A DNA stretch of 64,000 nucleotides from Proteobacteria bacterium UBA2383 (lineage in GTDB: Bacteria; Pseudomonadota; Gammaproteobacteria; Competibacterales; Competibacteraceae): positions 1 to 64,000 of the forward strand of contig DDST01000077.1 of NCBI GenBank assembly GCA_002343485.1, given 5' to 3'. The notes below the pieces were generated by a model, which saw nothing but the letters and a program-made list of their open reading frames with translations, was not told the DNA's origin and searched no databases. Position 1 is the first letter of the stretch. Each line of letters starts with the position of its first letter. Both the position numbers and the translations under genes were made by a program. Below, in pieces: positions 48,969-57,688 of the stretch.

Positions 48969-49280
48969 TCAATAACGATAGCGCCGGGGTTTGACGCCGG
49001 ATACGCAGCAGCGATCATAGCGTGGCCGCGGAACCGCGTTCTTCAAGAGGCAGCGTGGCCGGGCGCCATATAAGGTATACGGCTTGACATAAGTCCAGGA
49101 CCGGCAGTAGCGATTGTTCAAACAGGCGCTGCGACAGGCTTCGGGCGCCGCCACCCGCAGATTAAACGAGCGGAAAGTGGAACCCGGACGGATCGTGTTC
49201 CATTGCATAGCTTGTGCTTGCACATGGACCCCAAAGGCCATAATGAATCCTGCTGTTGCCAGCATCAGGTTTTTTTTCAT
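48969..49280 (-). CDS. secreted PAN/Apple-domain protein
   Basis: The 103-residue protein has a signal peptide of about 22 residues (ending VQAQA). It is followed by one PAN-like domain: NTIRPGSTFRSFNL, then six or more cysteines in the order CRSACLNNRYCRSWTYV, CLLKNAV and CCVSGV. PAN domains bind proteins or carbohydrates. The C-terminus is unusually Arg/Tyr-rich (KPRRYRY). GAGGTTATTATC precedes the ATG. It lies six bases upstream of the Smr gene on the same strand. Confidence 0.8.
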   Translation of the reverse strand: MKKNLMLATAGFIMAFGVHVQAQAMQWNTIRPGSTFRSFNLRVAAPEACRSACLNNRYCRSWTYVKPYTLYGARPRCLLKNAVPRPRYDRCCVSGVKPRRYRY

Positions 49281-49365
49281 GATAATAACCTCGCTGTGTT
49301 TTTAGTTAAAAGTAGATTAAAAACCTAATGCTGGCGCAGTGAACCCGGCCTGAATCACCCGCATT

Positions 49366-50661
49366 TCAGTTTTTGCCGGCTTCAACAAGCGGTTCCCCAG
49401 CGGGCGTATTCTGGCTGGACTCCATCCATGTGCGGAATCGGGTCAACAGCCACAGGCCGGGAAGGGCCGTCAGGGTACAGAACCAGAAGAATCCTTCCCA
49501 GCCGAACCGCTCCGCCAGGTAGCCGGTCGGTGCGGCAAGAATAACGCGGGGGATGCCCATCAGGCTGGATAGCAAGGCATACTGGGTCGCCGTGAATTTT
49601 TTGTTGGTGAGACTGGCCATGAAAGCAATATAGGCGCTAGTACCCATACCGCCCGCTAGGTTTTCGCCGGTGATCACCAGGGCCAGCACCGGAACGCTAT
49701 GACCGGCCTGCGCCAAGATAACGAAGCCAAGAATGGTCACCATTTGCAGGATGCCAAAGCGCCACAGTGACCGGTAGATGCCCCAGTGCAGGATGAGCAT
49801 GCCGCCGATCAAGCCGCCGATCACCGTCGCCCAGAAGCCGAACAGCTTGACCACGGTCCCGATCTCGGTCTTGCTGAAGCCGAGATCCAGATAAAATGGT
49901 GTAGTAATGTAAGTGGCCATGGTATCGCCGATCTTGTAGAGCAGGATGAACAGCAAAATCCACACGGCGTCCTGGCGGGAAAAATATTCGAGGAACGGTT
50001 GGACGACGGCTTCATAGAGATTTTGCGGTGTCCCGGCAGCCACATCTGGCTCGCGGGCGAAAAGGGTGGTGACAATTCCCGCCAGCATGGCGGCAGCCAT
50101 GAGAAAATACACCCAGGAAAAGGGAATAAAATCCGCGAGAATCAGCCCGCCGCCAGAGGCCAGCAGCATCCCGGCCCGATAGCCGTTGACGTAAAACGAA
50201 GCGCCTAAGCCCTGCTCGTCGTCAGCCAATGACTCACGCCGGTAGGCGTCAATGACGATGTCCTGCGAAGCAGAGAAAAAGGTCACCAGCAAGGCCGCGA
50301 TCGCGACGCCGAACGGACTGACGCCGGGATTGACCAGACCCAGACCGGCAATAGCCAAGGTCAGCGCGAGCTGGATAACCAGCAGCCAGCCGCGCCGCCG
50401 GCCCAGAAATGCGGACAGGGTGTAACGGTCCAGGATTGGTGCCCAGACGAACTTGAGCGTATAGGGCAAGCCCACCAGGGCGAACAGGCCAATTGTTCCC
50501 AAATCCACGCCCGCTTCGGTCATCCACGCCTGTAACACCGAGCCGGTCAGTAACAGGGGCAAACCGGAGGAAAAGCCCATCAACAGGGCGATCAGCATCC
50601 GACCGCTAAAGAAGATACGCAAGATGTCGCGGCTGGAGCGGTGGACAGGATCAGAGAGCAT
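49366..50661 (-). CDS. ampG: AmpG-family muropeptide permease
   Basis: AmpG imports anhydromuropeptides from the periplasm for cell-wall recycling. The 431-residue MFS protein has about 12 membrane segments. The signature lead-in MLIALLMGFSSGLPLLLTGSVLQAW is followed by SASQDIVIDAYRRE. It overlaps the upstream xth gene by 11 bases, so the two are an operon. In some species ampG loss affects beta-lactamase induction. Confidence 0.93.
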   Translation of the reverse strand: MLSDPVHRSSRDILRIFFSGRMLIALLMGFSSGLPLLLTGSVLQAWMTEAGVDLGTIGLFALVGLPYTLKFVWAPILDRYTLSAFLGRRRGWLLVIQLALTLAIAGLGLVNPGVSPFGVAIAALLVTFFSASQDIVIDAYRRESLADDEQGLGASFYVNGYRAGMLLASGGGLILADFIPFSWVYFLMAAAMLAGIVTTLFAREPDVAAGTPQNLYEAVVQPFLEYFSRQDAVWILLFILLYKIGDTMATYITTPFYLDLGFSKTEIGTVVKLFGFWATVIGGLIGGMLILHWGIYRSLWRFGILQMVTILGFVILAQAGHSVPVLALVITGENLAGGMGTSAYIAFMASLTNKKFTATQYALLSSLMGIPRVILAAPTGYLAERFGWEGFFWFCTLTALPGLWLLTRFRTWMESSQNTPAGEPLVEAGKN

Positions 50662-51424
50662 AGTGGTAATCCATGATCAGGGGCGCGTGATCGGAAAAGC
50701 GTTCTTCCCGGTAGATCGCGGCGGCGTGGACTTTTTCCGCCAGACCGGGTGTGACGACCTGATAGTCAATCCGCCAGCCAACGTTGTTTGCCCAGGCTTG
50801 GCCACGATTGGACCACCAGGTGTATTGATCGGGTTCGGGATTCACTATCCGGAAGGCATCGACCCAGCCGAGCGGCCCGAACAATTCATCCATCCAGGCC
50901 CGCTCCTCGGGCAAAAACCCGGAATGGTCGCGGTTGGCCCGCCAGTTTTTCAGGTCAATCTCCTTATGTGCGATGTTCCAGTCGCCGCACAGGATGAACT
51001 CGCGGCCACTGGCGCGCATGGCTTGCAACGGTTCAGCCAACCGTGCCAGGAAATCGAATTTGACCGTTTGCCGCTCCGCACTGGAGGAGCCGGACGGTAG
51101 ATACAGCGATACCACGCTGAGATTCTTAAATCGCATTTCCAGCCAGCGTCCTTCACGATCGCATTCCGGCCAGCCCAGCCCGGTTCGCACCTCATCCGGC
51201 TCGCACCGGGCGTAGAGCGCGACTCCGCTGTAGCCTTTGCGCTCAGCATCGTAGTAGTAGCAATGATGGCCTGCCGGATGATACGGGTCAGATGGCAACT
51301 GGTGAATCTGCGCCTTGGTTTCCTGAATGCAGACAATGTCGGCATCCTGCCCGGCCAGCCAGTTGAAAAAGCCCTTGCGGGCCGCGGAACGGATGCCGTT
51401 GGCATTGAAGGTAATGACGCGCAT
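50651..51424 (-). CDS. xth: exodeoxyribonuclease III
   Basis: The 257-residue protein is an AP endonuclease/3-prime exonuclease of base excision repair. It shows MRVITFNANGIRSA, the catalytic glutamate in CIQETKAQ, LPSGS, GDWNIAHKEIDLKNW and the C-terminal SDHAPLI with the essential His. Length is normal for the Xth family. It starts at ATG 51424. Its end overlaps ampG by 11 bases. It is divergent from pyrE, with 92 bases between. Confidence 0.95.
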   Translation of the reverse strand: MRVITFNANGIRSAARKGFFNWLAGQDADIVCIQETKAQIHQLPSDPYHPAGHHCYYYDAERKGYSGVALYARCEPDEVRTGLGWPECDREGRWLEMRFKNLSVVSLYLPSGSSSAERQTVKFDFLARLAEPLQAMRASGREFILCGDWNIAHKEIDLKNWRANRDHSGFLPEERAWMDELFGPLGWVDAFRIVNPEPDQYTWWSNRGQAWANNVGWRIDYQVVTPGLAEKVHAAAIYREERFSDHAPLIMDYHYAL

Positions 51425-51516
51425 GGCTGGGAACAGACTGTTGGCGATCGGACGAAGTGTTTAAAGAGCGGTTATGATACGGCATTCTTTTCCTCTGACA
51501 GCCGGAATCTCGAACC

Positions 51517-52164
51517 ATGCGAGACTATCAGCGAGACTTTCTTGACTTCGCTATTGAGCGGGGGGTATTGCGCTTTGGCGAATTTACCCTCAAGTCCGGG
51601 CGTATCAGCCCTTATTTTTTCAATGCTGGACTGTTCAACACGGGCGCGGCATTGGCCCGGCTGGGCCGTTGTTACGCTGCGGCTGTCATCGAAGCCGGGT
51701 TGGAATTCGATGTGCTGTTCGGACCGGCTTACAAGGGTATTCCACTGGCGGCCGCGGCCGCCATTGCCTTGGCCGAACAACATGGCCGGGAAACGCCCTG
51801 GTGCTTCAATCGCAAGGAAGCCAAGGATCATGGCGAAGGCGGGCTGATCGTTGGTGCGCTGCTTCAGGGTCGAGTGTTGATCGTCGATGATGTGATCACT
51901 GCGGGTACCGCTATTCGCGAAACGATGCCAATTCTGACCGCGCATGAGGCAATGCCCGCCGGGATCGTGATTGCCCTGGACCGGCAGGAACGGGGTCAGG
52001 GCGAATTATCAGCCGTGCAGGAAGTCGAGCGTGCTTATGGCATTCCTGTCATCTGCATTGTCAAGCTGGACGATGTAATCGCTTATCTGGCGGAGCGTCC
52101 GGAGTACATAGCTTATTTGGCAAAGATGCAGCACTATCGCGAACAGTATGGCGTTTCCGGTTGA
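51517..52164 (+). CDS. pyrE: orotate phosphoribosyltransferase
   Basis: PyrE converts orotate and PRPP to OMP in pyrimidine synthesis. The 215-residue protein starts [29 protein letters not shown]. It holds [14 protein letters not shown] and the PRPP-binding loop [16 protein letters not shown]. The end ([12 protein letters not shown]) is standard. Gene order xth-pyrE divergent is common in gammaproteobacteria. No attenuator was seen upstream. Confidence 0.96.
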   Translation: MRDYQRDFLDFAIERGVLRFGEFTLKSGRISPYFFNAGLFNTGAALARLGRCYAAAVIEAGLEFDVLFGPAYKGIPLAAAAAIALAEQHGRETPWCFNRKEAKDHGEGGLIVGALLQGRVLIVDDVITAGTAIRETMPILTAHEAMPAGIVIALDRQERGQGELSAVQEVERAYGIPVICIVKLDDVIAYLAERPEYIAYLAKMQHYREQYGVSG

Positions 52165-52216
52165 TCGGCAGACACTGGTGTGTTTTCCGGCCCATGATGG
52201 CGGTAGGAGATGGACA

Positions 52217-52948
52217 GTGACTGATGCAGCGTCTTTATCTTTGCAAAATCAGGTTGCTTTAATCACTGGCGGTGGACGAGGTATCGGCGCAGCGGCTGCT
52301 GAGGCGTTGGCGCGCAAGGGGGCTCATGGGATTGTCGCCAGCCGCACTAAAGAGGAATTGAGGACCACGGTTGCGCGGATTCGTGACCAGGGGCTGAGCG
52401 CTTCGTCGATGGTGCTGGATGTCGCTGACGACAGGGCTGTGGAAGCGGCGTTTGCGAAAATCGCTGCCGGCTTTGGCCGATTGGATATCTTGGTCAACAA
52501 CGCGGCCATTATGCGGAGCGGACCGTTTGCTGACCTGGCAATGCCCGATTGGGACCGGTTACTAGCAGTTAATCTACGCGGCGCTGTCTTGTGTGCGCGG
52601 CAAGCGTTCCGGCTGATGCGAGAGCATGGTGGTTGCATCGTCAACGTGTCCTCATTAGGCGGGGTACCGGGAACGGAAAAATTCCCTGGCTATGCAGCGT
52701 ATACCGTCAGCAAGTTCGCTCTGACTGGTCTGACCGAGGCGCTGGCCGCTGAGGGTCGAGATTGCCGGATCCGGGTTAATGGCGTCGCGCCAGGAGCAGT
52801 GGATACCGCGATGTTACGGCAAGCCGCCCCGCATCTGCGTACCTGCACAGTACCTGCCGATGTTGCGAAGGTGATCGCTTTCCTGTGTGACCCGGCGGAA
52901 TCGGGTTGCATGACTGGAGCGACGCTAGTTATCAACAGCAACCTATAA
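52217..52948 (+). CDS. short-chain dehydrogenase/reductase
   Basis: The 243-residue protein from GTG 52217 (AGGAGA six bases upstream) is a classical SDR. It has ALITGGGRGIGAAAA for NAD(P) binding, LVNNAAI, the catalytic Ser in VNVSSLGG and the YTVSK catalytic pair. The frame is open upstream into pyrE, but that part has no SDR features. The C-terminal IAFLCDPAESGCMTGATLVINSN is typical of 3-oxoacyl-reductase-like members. The substrate is unknown. Confidence 0.88.
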   Translation: MTDAASLSLQNQVALITGGGRGIGAAAAEALARKGAHGIVASRTKEELRTTVARIRDQGLSASSMVLDVADDRAVEAAFAKIAAGFGRLDILVNNAAIMRSGPFADLAMPDWDRLLAVNLRGAVLCARQAFRLMREHGGCIVNVSSLGGVPGTEKFPGYAAYTVSKFALTGLTEALAAEGRDCRIRVNGVAPGAVDTAMLRQAAPHLRTCTVPADVAKVIAFLCDPAESGCMTGATLVINSNL

Positions 52949-52981
52949 ATTCAGCAGGCTCTGCGCTTCCTAACGTGATAC

Positions 52982-53050
52982 TCCCATCGTATGGGATAGT
53001 TATCGTCATTCGCGCTATACCGGTGTTGCTCAATGTGAAATTACATTGAG
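52982..53050. repeat. two short perfect hairpins in a gene-free gap
   Basis: TCCCAT (52982-52987) and ATGGGA (52991-52996) form one hairpin. CTCAATGT (53029-53036) and ACATTGAG (53043-53050) form a second, with eight pairs and a GAAATT loop. Neither has a T-run. They lie in the 280-base gap between convergent genes, which holds nothing else I could identify. Confidence 0.45.
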
Positions 53051-53228
53051 GCCGCCTCCGGTTACTGGTGTGAGTTCTGGGAAGATAGCTGCGTTTGCCA
53101 CGCTCAAACAGCCGAGGGAGGCATGGGTATCAGGGCAGATGAGAGGATATCCGTTACGGTTCCGGTGTAACTGCAAACGGCTTGAAATCATTTGCGGCTG
53201 GTTCGAGGTGGTGTTTAAGTGAGCTTAA

Positions 53229-53747
53229 TCAGCCCCAGCGAATGGTATATGTTGCCCCCTGGCCGGGTGACTCGTCGATCCGCAGGCTAACGGCGATGAT
53301 CCGCTCCTGCCAACGTATCGAGCAGTCGCGGGTCAGTTCCGCCCAGAATCGCTCAAACAGGGCCTCAGCCAAGTTCTCTGCAGTCACATTATCCATCGCC
53401 AATACTGCTACCTCGTCAGCGGGTAGCATATAGCGCTTGCCGCATAGCCGAAAAGCATATTCGCCAGGTTCAATGGGCAGTGTTTCCAGCCACGGGCTAT
53501 CGCCGGCAATCAGCAATTTTTCATCCCATTCGGCGCAAGCCGTCCGTAATGCCTGTTTAAATACTTCATAGCTGAGCATTCGCGGTAGAGCCGGTTCGGT
53601 CAGTTCCACTTCAAGTTCAACTTGATAATTATGGCCGTGCAAGCGTTCCTTGCTGCCATCGGGAAAGACGGTCATGTGTGCTGCTGCGAACTTGAGAGTG
53701 TCCTTGCGGATATGGATCTTCCAACTCCGCATGTCATGGCCAGTCAT
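53229..53747 (-). CDS. 6-pyruvoyltetrahydropterin synthase family, PTPS-III-like
   Basis: The 172-residue protein has the zinc-ligand sites of the PTPS fold: His in FAAAHMTVF and two in ERLHGHNYQVELEVELTEP. QueD carries a catalytic Cys three residues before the HGH. Here the segment reads SKERLHGH, so the Cys is missing and a Glu stands as in the ExxHGH signature of PTPS-III. PTPS-III proteins make 6-hydroxymethyl-dihydropterin for folate, bypassing FolB. The family call is secure, the subtype is an inference. GGAG precedes the ATG. Confidence 0.8.
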   Translation of the reverse strand: MTGHDMRSWKIHIRKDTLKFAAAHMTVFPDGSKERLHGHNYQVELEVELTEPALPRMLSYEVFKQALRTACAEWDEKLLIAGDSPWLETLPIEPGEYAFRLCGKRYMLPADEVAVLAMDNVTAENLAEALFERFWAELTRDCSIRWQERIIAVSLRIDESPGQGATYTIRWG

Positions 53748-54131
53748 GCTGTTGCTCCAATTTAATCAGTCGGTTGCGCAGCGAATGCCCGCAGCCATTC
53801 ATCCAGCGCCGTCGCATGGCCGCATCCAGCGAACGGTTCGGTGAACCCATAATGACTCAGTTTACCTAAAGGGCGAAGCAAATAGAGTGTCAAAAGCAGG
53901 GGCAGCCAGTCATAGGAAAAGTTCAGGATGGAATCATTCAGTCTCCTTATCTCCTGCCACGGGGGCGAAGGTGAGGACGAGGGAGTAAGTCCTTGAAACC
54001 GCTGCCTTCGCCTCCAGCCTCTCTCCCGCAAGCGGGCGAGGGGAGTGAGCAGTCACTTCAGGGTTGACCAGAAACTCAGGCGGTATCCCTGAGCGATATC
54101 ATTGCCGTTAATTTTATAGGAATTAATTATT
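53748..54131. other. spacer with a possible gene remnant and a GC-rich dispersed repeat
   Basis: On the minus strand a 90-codon frame (53762-54031) stops 15 bases before the pterin synthase. Its second half (NFSYDWLPLLLTLYLLRPLG onward) looks protein-like, but the first half is made of a C/G-rich block around 53953-54050, where TCTCCCGCAAGCGGGCGAGGGGAG forms a CCCGC-AAGC-GGGCG hairpin. That block resembles dispersed repeats of proteobacterial genomes. I treat the frame as a fragment or a very uncertain gene. Confidence 0.35.
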
Positions 54132-54779
54132 TTGAAAATTAGTATGATAATCAGTGCCATGTTACTGGCAGTTGTGGCTTTGACGGTTGCAGCGAATGAG
54201 ACAGTAATGGTTGGCCGGTTTTCGGCGGGTGATCTGACCGATTGGCGAAACAAATCGTTTCAAGGTGAAACCCGTTATCGCTTCGATGGCCGGACTGGAC
54301 GGCAGGCGCTACTCGCTGAAAGCCAAGGTACAGCGTCAGGGCTGTACCGGGAGATTAAAATTGATCTGAGCCGCACGCCTTGGCTCAACTGGTCATGGCG
54401 GGTGGATCGAGTGTTGAATGGTGTGGATGAACGCACGAAAGCTGGCGATGATTACCCGGCCCGGGTCTACGTAGTGGTTTCAGGTGGCACGGCGTTTTGG
54501 AAAATGCGTTCTCTGGTCTATGTTTGGTCCAGCCATCAACCGGTAGGCTCAATTTGGCACAATGCCTATACTAGCAATGCCCGGGTCATGGCCTTACAGT
54601 CAGGCATAAAAAATGCCGGTCACTGGATCAGTGAGAAGCGCAATATCCGCATCGATTTCCAGCAATTATTCGGCGATGAGATTGACTCCATCGACGTTGT
54701 GGCACTGATGACTGACACCGACGATAGCGGTCAGAGCGCCTTGGCTTGGTATGGCGATCTCTATTTCACAGCACAATGA
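54132..54779 (+). CDS. periplasmic DUF3047-like protein
   Basis: The 215-residue product has a short hydrophobic lead (MIISAMLLAVVALTVAANE) acting as signal peptide. The body includes GRFSAGDLTDWRNKSFQGETRY, LNWSWRVDR, DDYPARVYVVVSGG and WHNAYTSNARVMALQSG, which matches the DUF3047 family of unknown function. It starts at TTG 54132 with AGG upstream. An ATG at 54144 is possible. It is not in an operon with purE, which follows 149 bases later. Confidence 0.75.
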   Translation: MKISMIISAMLLAVVALTVAANETVMVGRFSAGDLTDWRNKSFQGETRYRFDGRTGRQALLAESQGTASGLYREIKIDLSRTPWLNWSWRVDRVLNGVDERTKAGDDYPARVYVVVSGGTAFWKMRSLVYVWSSHQPVGSIWHNAYTSNARVMALQSGIKNAGHWISEKRNIRIDFQQLFGDEIDSIDVVALMTDTDDSGQSALAWYGDLYFTAQ

Positions 54780-54928
54780 AGAGCCTGTTTTTAAGCTAAA
54801 TTTTATGAGAAAATTGATACTAAATTTGACAAATTGATAGTCATGGCGGGCATCGATGAAGTCTATCAGGTCATTCTCCGTTCCCCACTTTCAGCCGGTA
54901 TACCGGGCTAAATGTCTCTTAAAAAATC

Positions 54929-55441
54929 ATGAATACCGTAGAAAAGACACCTTTGGTGGGCCTGATCATGGGGTCTACTTCGGACTGGAGTACCTTGGAG
55001 CATACAGCGAACACCTTAGACGCTTTGGAAGTGCCCTATGAAGTTCAGGTGGTATCCGCGCATCGTACGCCTGACCTGCTTTTCAATTATGCTGCTAGCG
55101 CCGAGGCGCGGGGCTTGCACGTCATCATCGCTGGAGCGGGTGGTGCTGCACACCTGCCAGGCATGGCGGCTTCCAAGACCGTATTGCCGGTATTGGGTGT
55201 GCCGGTACAATCGCAGGCGCTCAATGGCCTCGATTCACTGCTGTCGATTGTTCAAATGCCGGGAGGTATTCCGGTCGGCACATTGGCTATTGGGAAAGCG
55301 GGCGCGATCAATGCCGCCCTGTTGGCTGCCGCGATGCTCGGTAACCAATATCCAGCGATTCGGGAAGCCGTGCGCGCTTTTCGTGACCAGCAGACTGCAA
55401 GCGTGCTGAGTCAACCTGATCCCCGGAGCAGTACACTGTGA
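54929..55441 (+). CDS. purE: N5-carboxyaminoimidazole ribonucleotide mutase
   Basis: PurE class I isomerises N5-CAIR to CAIR in purine synthesis. The 170-residue protein has [35 protein letters not shown] and [13 protein letters not shown], the active-site motifs. The ATG at 54929 follows a weak ribosome binding site. The end overlaps purK by four bases. The two enzymes act in sequence and are translationally coupled. Confidence 0.96.
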   Translation: MNTVEKTPLVGLIMGSTSDWSTLEHTANTLDALEVPYEVQVVSAHRTPDLLFNYAASAEARGLHVIIAGAGGAAHLPGMAASKTVLPVLGVPVQSQALNGLDSLLSIVQMPGGIPVGTLAIGKAGAINAALLAAAMLGNQYPAIREAVRAFRDQQTASVLSQPDPRSSTL

Positions 55442-56541
55442 ATGTTGGGATCGTTGGTGGCGGTCAATTAGGGCGGATGCTGGCGTTGGCCGGTTATCCG
55501 CTGGGTGCATGCTTCCGGATTCTCGATCCAATGGCAGACGCTTGCGCAGGGCAGGTTGCACCATTAATTCACGGTAATTATAACGACGCGATACAGTTAG
55601 AGTGGTTGGCTAACTGGGCTGAAGTTGTTACCTTCGATTTCGAGAATGTGCCGGCGGCGGCAGCGCAGGCATTCGCTGGGCGGGTTGCGTTTCATCCACC
55701 TTCTGAAGCACTGGCGATAGCGCAGGACCGGCTGTCTGAAAAAACCTTGTTTTGGGAACTCGGTATTCCGACCCCAAACTTCGCTACCGTCGATAGCTTG
55801 GAAGAGTTACAACGCGCAGTAGAACGCATGGATCTACCGGCCGTGCTGAAAACCCGCCGGCTGGGTTATGATGGTAAAGGCCAGAAAATTTTGCGCACCC
55901 ACGAAGACATCGAGCCAGCCTGGAAAGCATTCGATGGTGTTCCTTTGATTTTGGAAGGTTTTGTACGCTTCGAGCGGGAAGTCTCGGTATTAGCGGTCCG
56001 ATGTCTTGGTGGTGAGACAACTTTCTACCCCCTTGTGGAAAATCACCACCGCGACGGTATCTTGCGCTTGTCACGCGCACCTTGCCTTATGCCCGATTTG
56101 GAGCAAGAAGGCTGGGATTACGCCCGCCGGCTTCTGGACCGATTGAACTATGTTGGGCTGCTGGCCATCGAGTTTTTCGTCAAAGACGACCGGCTGATCG
56201 CCAATGAAATGGCCCCGCGCGTGCATAATTCGGGACACTGGACTATCGAAGGCGCCGAAACCAGTCAGTTTGAGAATCATCTAAGAGCGATTCTCGGGTT
56301 GCCGCTGGGATCGACCGCAGCCATCGGCCACTCTGTGATGTTGAACTGCATTGGTGATTTGCCCGGACAGCCGTCAGTGCTGGCGGTGCCGAATACGCAT
56401 TATCATGTTTATGGCAAGGTCCCGCGCCCAGGGCGTAAGGTCGGGCATATCACCTTGCGCAGCGATGATCCCGATGTAGTGCGGGATGGGTTAAAGCAAC
56501 TATTGCCGTTGGTTGGGTTCAGCCCAAGTGAGTTTGGTTAA
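55438..56541 (+). CDS. purK: N5-carboxyaminoimidazole ribonucleotide synthetase
   Basis: PurK makes N5-CAIR from AIR, bicarbonate and ATP. The 367-residue ATP-grasp protein starts [23 protein letters not shown] (GTG at 55438). It contains [43 protein letters not shown] and [13 protein letters not shown], all diagnostic. Its start overlaps the purE stop. The length is normal. oxyR follows on the opposite strand. Confidence 0.96.
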   Translation: MNVGIVGGGQLGRMLALAGYPLGACFRILDPMADACAGQVAPLIHGNYNDAIQLEWLANWAEVVTFDFENVPAAAAQAFAGRVAFHPPSEALAIAQDRLSEKTLFWELGIPTPNFATVDSLEELQRAVERMDLPAVLKTRRLGYDGKGQKILRTHEDIEPAWKAFDGVPLILEGFVRFEREVSVLAVRCLGGETTFYPLVENHHRDGILRLSRAPCLMPDLEQEGWDYARRLLDRLNYVGLLAIEFFVKDDRLIANEMAPRVHNSGHWTIEGAETSQFENHLRAILGLPLGSTAAIGHSVMLNCIGDLPGQPSVLAVPNTHYHVYGKVPRPGRKVGHITLRSDDPDVVRDGLKQLLPLVGFSPSEFG

Positions 56542-56557
56542 GCAGATATTCTAGGTA

Positions 56558-57514
56558 TCAGAGATGAGGTTCCTGTCTGACACCCTCCTCGATAGTCCGC
56601 ACTGCTTCACCCAAGGGACAGGCACGGATGGCTTCATCCAGCAGGGCGATGACGCGGTGGCGTGGAAAACTCTTGCGCCAGGCCAACGCCACCACCCGGG
56701 TAGGTGCTGGATCGGCAAATGGCCGGACGCTGAGCAGATCGCTGGCATGCGCATAACCACTGACCGAGGTGTACGGCAACACTGTGACGCCGATCCCGGT
56801 TGCCACCATCAACCGGATGGTTTCCAGCGAGCTGCCCTCTAGTGTCTTCTGCATGTTGCCAGAGGTCACGCTGAGCCGGTTGCATTCCGGGCAGAAGCGC
56901 AAAACCTGATCGCGAAAGCAGTGACCGGGACCCAGTAGCAACAAATCCTGTTGCGCCAACGCGGGGGAATCGATGACGTCTGCCTGTTCCAGTGGATGGC
57001 CAATTGGCATCAACACCACAAACGGCTCTTCGTACACGGCTTGTGTGAGTATTCCAGATTCATCAAATGGTAACGACAGGATCAGTACATCCAGGTCGCC
57101 GTCCTTGAGCCGCTCGCTTAACACTGCCGTGTAGCTTTCCTCGATTTGCAACGGCATATTGGGTGCGCGGCGATGCAAGCGGGGAATCAGGTGTGGCAAC
57201 AAATAGGGGCCGATGGTGTAAATAACTCCCAATCGCAATATCCCAGCTAAATCGTCTTGGCTCTGGCTAGCAATTTGTTTGATAACAGCAGCCTCCTCGA
57301 TCACCCGCTGTGCCTGTTCAACGATCCGCCGCCCTACCGGCGTGACTGTCACTTCATTCGGCGCTCGCTCGAATAGAGCTATGCTCAACTCATCTTCCAG
57401 TTTGCGCACCGCTACGCTCAGAGTCGGTTGACTGATGTGGCACGCTTCGGCGGCTCGGCCAAAATGGCGTTCGCGAGCGACAGCGACGATGTAACGGAGT
57501 TCATTCAAAGTCAT
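56558..57514 (-). CDS. oxyR: LysR-type peroxide sensor OxyR
   Basis: The 318-residue regulator has the N-terminal helix-turn-helix (MTLNELRYIVAVARERHFGRAAEACHISQPTLS). In its effector domain GHCFRDQVLRFC holds two cysteines at the spacing of E. coli Cys199 and Cys208, the peroxide-sensing disulfide. ATSLETLR-like SSLETIRLMVATG follows. From ATG 57514, rather than an open frame 51 bases earlier, the start matches the family. It faces away from icd. No catalase or ahpC is adjacent. Confidence 0.93.
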   Translation of the reverse strand: MTLNELRYIVAVARERHFGRAAEACHISQPTLSVAVRKLEDELSIALFERAPNEVTVTPVGRRIVEQAQRVIEEAAVIKQIASQSQDDLAGILRLGVIYTIGPYLLPHLIPRLHRRAPNMPLQIEESYTAVLSERLKDGDLDVLILSLPFDESGILTQAVYEEPFVVLMPIGHPLEQADVIDSPALAQQDLLLLGPGHCFRDQVLRFCPECNRLSVTSGNMQKTLEGSSLETIRLMVATGIGVTVLPYTSVSGYAHASDLLSVRPFADPAPTRVVALAWRKSFPRHRVIALLDEAIRACPLGEAVRTIEEGVRQEPHL

Positions 57515-57688
57515 GGCGGTATCCCGATATTCCAGCAAGCGGCGGCTAGCGACCGACCCTATCATGGACAGAAAAAGCGTTTACGTGTAGCTTAATGCAC
57601 GCTTTTCGCGCCGGATGCGGGTATTTTTCAGCGCGCCGCGTGTTCCAGAATTCACACCTGTTAGAAACCAAGACGAGAAGGAGGGCCC

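Noticed and set aside
53762..54031. Possible gene upstream of the pterin synthase
   Set aside because: The first third is built from a GC-rich dispersed repeat and no start with a ribosome binding site is present. Kept only as part of the spacer description.
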